Shown here: positions 59,301 through 64,000 of the stretch, piece by piece
Layout of the letters: every line of letters starts with the position of its first letter
Numbering within the stretch: the first letter of the stretch is position 1
Source: Antedon mediterranea
Lineage: Eukaryota; Echinodermata; Crinoidea; Comatulida; Antedonidae
Direction of reading: 5' to 3'
DNA length: 64,000 bases
Assembly (NCBI RefSeq): GCF_964355755.1
Contig: NC_092672.1
Span: 13,016,501-13,080,500, forward strand
Position numbers and translations under genes: made by a program
The notes under the pieces: model-generated
Told to the model about the DNA's origin: nothing
What the model saw: only the letters and a program-made list of their open reading frames with translations
The model's database searches: none

Positions 59301-60607
59301 ATGTTTAATTCTTTATAAATCATAAATACATCTTCTAATCTTTTCTTTGAAAGATATTAACAAACCATTACTAAAAAATATATTTGATGTACTATTGTGT
59401 CCTTTCATAAATCAAATATCACATGTAATGCATTATTGTAACAAACTTGTAGCTTCTTCAAAAGTAATATTACTGAATTGTATAGAAGATGGCTGTTTAC
59501 AATTTTATTAGAGGTACTATTAAATTATGTCAAGTAATTTAGTAAACAAATTCATGTCTTGGTGTTACTACTGTTAGTCAAGAGCGATCAGTTGTCTCAA
59601 TAGTGTATTTTGTATGCCTTGGTCGTGGAGACATTTTGTGCAAGCTCTCGTCAGTGAATACAGTATCTAAATTTGGTTAATTAATAGGCATTGTCGGTAT
59701 CATCACAGGTGCTCCTAGTAATATTACCATATTTATTTATTCGAAAAACTGTCTGGGCCTCCATTTATTTTTAGAGGAGAGGTTATTCGCGGGAGGCGTT
59801 TATTTGAAGGAGGCGTTCATTATTTTGGGGTGTAATATAATGTTAACAAGAAAACAAATATATTCTCACTAAATAGGAAAAAATACAACACAATTAATAT
59901 CAAGAAGTTATAAAAAAAAGTAAAAGTACTTGATAAATTAATTGTAGATCATGGGAGTAAATTTAGAAATATGTTAATACAATATTGTGTGTGTATGCAT
60001 TTCGCGGAACGTTATATTTGAGGAAAAAGTAAAGGCCAAGAGGCATTTATTTGAATGTAATCTAAACCAGGTAAATTAATCAAAGTGAGGCGTTTATTCG
60101 AATAAATACTGTATGGTATGATAAATTATTTCATTTTTTTTTTTCCTATTGTAGACATATTGGGAACTGTTTTGAAGAATAAAGAATACACTGATGTTGC
60201 AGTTGACACTTTAAAAGGAAAACATGTGTGCCTTTATTTCTCTGCACATTGGGTATGTACAGTACAGATCGATAATTTAAGGACGTATATCATTTTTTCC
60301 CCCTTTATAAAATCTGATGGTCCACAGTTGAATAATAAAGATGATATTTCAATTTATATTTTAAAAACTGTTTTGATAAAAATTGTTCTAAATTCGCAGT
60401 GTCCACCCTGTAAGACCTTCACACCCACTCTTATTGAAACATACAATAAAATAAAAGCAAGAGGAGTCGAGATGGAGATAATATTTGTGACATTTGACCG
60501 CTCGGAAGAGTCATTTAAGGATTACTATGGTACAATGCCATGGCTTACGATTCCGTTTGAGGATGAGCCACGTCGTAAGGAAATGGCACAGTTTTTCGAA
60601 ATCAATG
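53356..60607 (+). CDS. NXN: nucleoredoxin, N-terminal 253 codons, 3' exons beyond the window
   Basis: Thioredoxin-fold oxidoreductase of the nucleoredoxin/TryX family; in vertebrates it acts in cytosol and nucleus as a redox regulator of Dishevelled and Wnt signalling. Exons: 53356-53655, 56453-56606, 60155-60252, 60400-60607, all in phase. Domain 1: LLGEKLVNSTGESVDVASF, YFSAHWCGPCRNFTPKLGEF, VFISSDRDEKSFDDYY, MPWLALPF, RGIPTLVFID, DPEGLNFPW. Domain 2: YFSAHW then CPPCKTFTPTLIETY, FVTFDRSEESFKDYY, MPWLTIPFEDEPRRKEMAQF. Intron 3 falls exactly between Trp and the first Cys of WCPPC. Domain 1 has a full WCGPC active site, unlike human NXN, whose equivalent site is degenerate. The rest of domain 2 and the C-terminal region were not found up to base 64000. 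Introns 1 and 2 are full of transposons. Confidence 0.93.
53682..56172. mobile_element. 2.5-kb element with GGGCCCGATCGTC motif arrays at both ends
   Basis: The left end GATCGGGACCACGGACGATC, GGGCCCAG and the right end TGGTCCCGATCGTCCGTGGT, CCCGATC are inverted repeats (26 of 28 bases). Inside each end are five to seven spaced copies of TGGGCCCGATCGTC with spacers of 5-30 bases (53750-53835; 56031-56150). A diverged trail continues to about 56345. It sits in NXN intron 1 and contains a second inverted-repeat element at 53979-55883. No transposase frame was recognised. Confidence 0.65.
53979..55883. mobile_element. inner 1.9-kb element with GAAATCGGTCGCG motif repeats
   Basis: The left end region (53979-54112) has GGTCGCG motifs in TCTGAAATCGGTCGCGTTTA and GTTTGAAATCGGTCGCG plus CAACTTCCGGTATTTTGTA. 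The right end (55726-55883) carries the same elements in reverse (GCGCGACCGATTTCAAA, ACAAAATACCGGAAGTTG, GACGCGACCGATTTCATC). Terminal inverted repeats are about 130-150 bp. The interior is AT-rich without a convincing gene. It is nested in the element at 53682-56172. Confidence 0.7.
57281..58055. mobile_element. 775-bp pogo/Tc1-like MITE with CAGTCGACTCC ends
   Basis: Perfect 24-bp terminal inverted repeats beginning CAGTCGACTCCGCCTAAGTC, flanked by TA on both sides (57279-57280 and 58056-58057). TAAGTCGAA motifs recur inside the left end (at least five) and the right end. Interior is non-coding with a GC-rich block (CGCGTGGGCCGCGATCGCGA). TA target and CAG ends fit the Tc1/mariner/pogo superfamily. 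Lies in NXN intron 2. Confidence 0.85.
58056..59734. other. NXN intron 2, remaining part
   Basis: AT-rich intronic sequence. No exon, RNA gene or repeat family was recognised. Confidence 0.5.
59735..60118. mobile_element. ATTCGAATAAA inverted-repeat element (copy 2)
   Basis: Related to 37576-37945: ATTTATTTATTCGAAAAACT at the left, GAGGCGTTTATTCGAATAAA at the right, and GGGAGGCGTTTATTTG, GAGGCATTTATTTGAA inside. It ends about 35 bases before NXN exon 3. Confidence 0.5.
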
Positions 60608-60649
60608 GTAAGCCATTTAATTTCTTAAAACTCTGTACTACACAGTTAA

Positions 60650-60780
60650 CAAACTTTATGTGACAACAAAATGTGATGTGCCCACATGATGTCATTAAAC
60701 TATCCTAAAACATATCACTACCATAATTTGGGCACATCACAATTTTTTTGTAAAGCTAGTTTGATAGTGTAGACGGAGCT
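60650..60780. mobile_element. MITE, family 1 (copy 3)
   Basis: The right end AGTTTGATAGTGTAGACGGA, GCT is followed by TAA. The core AATGTGATGTGCCC and TTTGGGCACATCAC are in inverted orientation, as in copies 1 and 2. The left end is diverged and its boundary is approximate. It lies about 40 bases after NXN exon 4. Confidence 0.65.
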
Positions 60781-63700
60781 TAATTTTTAAAAAACAGGAG
60801 CTACAAGCTCTTGAATGTTCCGCAAACTTTTCTCCACCCACATTCTGGATTTCGCAAATGTCGACTGGAGAAAGAAAAAATGATATCATTTGCAAAACAG
60901 GAGAAAATTTATTTTCCTTAAAAATCAAACATTCAAACCACAAAATTGCCACCGCCATGGATCGCAATGTACAGTAGAGACGTGTTTTTTAGCATAACTT
61001 GAGTAAATTAAAACAATATTCCTGCTGCTACAGTAGCTCATATTGTACATGCGACTAGTTGGAAATCGTGTTATCTGTAACAACTTTACACATGCCAAGC
61101 TAATGAATTACAAACGAGCAAACTCCGCAAAAGCAAAAATCAAAACATTATTATTATTCTGACGATGTACGGTGTTGATGTTTTTGTAATGGAAACGTGA
61201 ATGAATAAGAAGCAAATAAAAGAAATTAACAAAACTATTAGTATAAATTAATATTATTTTTATGATTGACGAAAAACAAAACAAAGTATGAAGTACTTGA
61301 TGGCTGCATGCTGCAGAGGCAAATTTCATTTAATGTCCTTCTTTGTACAGTCCCTTCCTCTTTTATTGTATCTTTTTAATTTATTCATTGTTGAATTTGA
61401 CAGTGCAGGTGTAGATTAAATATGAGCAGCTAGGTAAAATGTCAGCAATAAACATGTTGGGAACGATTTATGACTGCTAATTTAGTAGTTTGTATTGAAA
61501 TAGTGTTCATAGTGGACAATAATAGCACATTCCAGCTCCAGATTATTTGTATTACATTGGATATTAAAATAGCTTATTACAGTGTAGGATAGTCTTGAGA
61601 TATTGTATTATAAAAACAATAAAGACAATCTTGTTGTTGTTAAACCAGAGGAAAGTCATAATTAGATGTCACTTTGGGTTTTTTTTGTATTGTTCAAGTA
61701 GACATCAAGCATGAATGCATCTATTTTAAGTTTCAGTATAATGTTAATGCACTTGTCAATTGTACAGTATGAAGAGAGAGATGGGTCATTTGTCCGATGT
61801 AAATGAATGATTGTCAATATGTATTATTTGTACAATCACTGTATTAAAAATATTACAATTTATGTGGAAGAGACTACAGTATTATATGAAGCTTGATTGC
61901 ATTTAACAAAATTTTACAATTCAATTTTATTTTTATATGATAGAAAAAATAGTTCTTTTATTGTTTGATAAACCAATTCTTATAATAATAATAAGTGTAT
62001 GCCTACATAATTTAAATACAATCAAACCATAGATCGCATGATCTAAACTGGATTTGATTTTTAAATGCTGTGACAGTCTGCATTTACTATACATATAACC
62101 TACTGTGTACATTCTAAGGTACTCTGGTATTTACTGGTTTTTAATGAACTGTTTTCATGCACTGGCCCTACATCAGTGCTTGTTTTTATTTTGTCTACTA
62201 TCTGAGTGATGGTAGGTAAATGCACTGTACTCTTGACTGGCAGCACCTGGATGGTAATGACAGAGGTTTACTGCAATATAATTAACTTTCACTGTGGTAT
62301 AGTTATAACCAATATAAAAAGCACATTTTCTGATTTACATGTTGTTATACTACAATATGATAAAAGAAAGTACAGGTAATGCCTAAAAATAAAAACATTT
62401 GATAACTCAAAAAAAGAGATGGAAGATATTTAGATGAATTTGCTACTGTATGTAAATTGTTTAATTTATAATACTGTATGCTTTTTTTAGTGTCACTTTT
62501 GTTAATATTGTAGAAAAAGATGCGTCAATCAACACATTTGCAATACTTTTGTCTTTTTTAGATACTAAAAAAATATCTTTGTTTTACTTTATCTGAAGTT
62601 AATTTAATTGATTTAATTTTAACAGATACAAAAAGTTAGTTTTTAAACCCTTACCTATGACCTGCATTTTCCCTTGCTATTCTTCAGTGCATGATAGAGA
62701 TTATTTTGTTTAATCTAAACAGGATGAACTTGATTGACGAAAATAGCACTTTGAATTGTTTTTCTTTGTCTGAAAGCATTATTCAGCATATTGAAACAAT
62801 GGCACATTGTTGATTTATTGAAACTAGTTTCCCTTTTTAAGAATGTTTTGATCTTGATTATTTCCTTTTAAAGCAGAAAGTATTTACTAGCTAGCAGAAT
62901 TTTCTTCCCAAGATTACTCAACTGTTTTGGCCGAGTTATAATCCACCACAGGAGCAGAAAGTAGTTGGTTTTAGATTTGCAAAGTAAAATGCTAATTTAA
63001 TGACTAGTTTAAAACCTACTGAGTAGTGGGTTATTCATTTTCCTTTATATAGGACAATTTCATTAATTTTGATACCCCATGTGTATGGATGTGTACACGA
63101 ATATACAACATTTATCTCAAACTCTCTCTTGTAGTAAAAATGTCAGAGCCTTTGCCAATCAGACACAAGTTTTGATTCAGATCTATTGCACTTACCAAAA
63201 TATGAACCTGCTTCATTAGCCCATGCCTTTTTTCCATGTTTATATGTGTATGCTTAGGCTATACATGTTATTTAGTGAATAAAGCATGAGCAATAACTGT
63301 GGACACAGGGTTGTAGTCTATCCGTCCATCATTTTTTAGACCTCTGAGTTTAATTAACAAACTTCAGTTAATCCTACCTTGCTATTTTTGTTTTGAGATC
63401 ACTAAGTTTGGTTTTTCTTTAAATAATGAAATGATATCCAATTTTCTGTAGGTCTGTTTAATTGTTTTAGCTTTTGTTCTATTCTATGCTATAAACTGAA
63501 GAATAATGTGACCATTGAATGATGTTAAAAAAAAAATAAATAAAATCAACCAACCAAATAAGTATAACTTGGAGTTCATTCAATTTTGATGTATTACCTA
63601 CTTTTAAGTGTTATGATTAAATTTGTCTAGTTAGTTGATTTTTTGCGCCGGGCTGCTTTAGCCAGCTATGTCCCAAGAGGATATATTCATTAAGAAGCTG

Positions 63701-64000
63701 TTTCTTTGTGGTAGCTATAGTACCAAGGCCGACAGTTTTGAGACTTTGTAAACTCGACTATAATTTATAGGTCCCAGCTGCTGGAACCAAAAAACGGGAA
63801 AAGAGAGTCTGAGGGCTCACGGTTGAACTATTTTGGATTCTCGCCCTTTGTTTATCAACAGACTGTGGAAGAATTTTCTCCCTTGTACCACTGTTAAGTC
63901 ACCTTGTCTCTAGAGGGGTATTATAGTCAATTGACTAGGTTTCATGCCTACAGGTTGAGGTCACACACACAGGCACAGCACACTACAGGTATTTAATCTC
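60781..64000. other. start of NXN intron 4, no exon found
   Basis: AT-rich sequence without a recognisable next NXN exon (expected to encode a GIPTL motif). The last 350 bases are less AT-rich and contain short direct texts such as GGTTGAGGTCACACACACAG. I do not recognise them. Confidence 0.5.

Overview
This is animal nuclear DNA: AT-rich, with multi-exon genes, GT-AG introns, abundant small non-autonomous DNA transposons and tRNA-derived SINEs. The gene set and the very frequent TAGGCCTA-type palindrome suggest a marine invertebrate deuterostome, most likely an echinoderm. I infer this from composition and cannot confirm it. Six protein genes can be modelled exon by exon from conserved family motifs, splice sites and matching intron phases.

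Layout. (1) 1662-6263, minus: a sodium/chloride-dependent monoamine (serotonin-type) transporter of the SLC6 family, TM1 to about TM8, running off the left edge or truncated. (2) 6264-15796: about 9.5 kb without a recognisable gene, holding a LINE remnant, two small elements and a possible TATA promoter. (3) 15797-25026, plus: a complete second SLC6 monoamine transporter of 593 codons, head-to-head with the first and with the same intron positions. (4) 25027-28315: a dense cluster of palindromic MITEs. (5) 28316-31288, minus: C1QBP (mitochondrial p32/MAM33). Its start codon lies 514 bases from that of (6) TMEM120, 31803-43384, plus, which carries a duplicated, apparently mutually exclusive exon. 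(7) 45186-46541: an unrecognised acidic protein gene with a Cys-rich tail, interrupted by an in-frame stop; its 3' end is duplicated downstream. (8) 48181-51707: a histamine N-methyltransferase-like gene with a one-base frameshift in exon 1 and a Harbinger transposase fragment in intron 1. (9) 53356-60607 and beyond: nucleoredoxin, open at the right edge, whose introns contain a striking nested inverted-repeat element made of spaced short motifs.

Biology. Two monoamine transporters and a histamine methyltransferase relative lie within about 50 kb, so the window is rich in biogenic amine uptake and inactivation functions. C1QBP and TMEM120 probably share a bidirectional promoter. The transposon content is the most unusual part: at least nine short repeat families are visible, several in two or three copies within the window, which gives their boundaries directly. 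The strongest candidate for something new is the alternative TM1-region exon pair of TMEM120, followed by the nested motif-array transposon in the nucleoredoxin intron.
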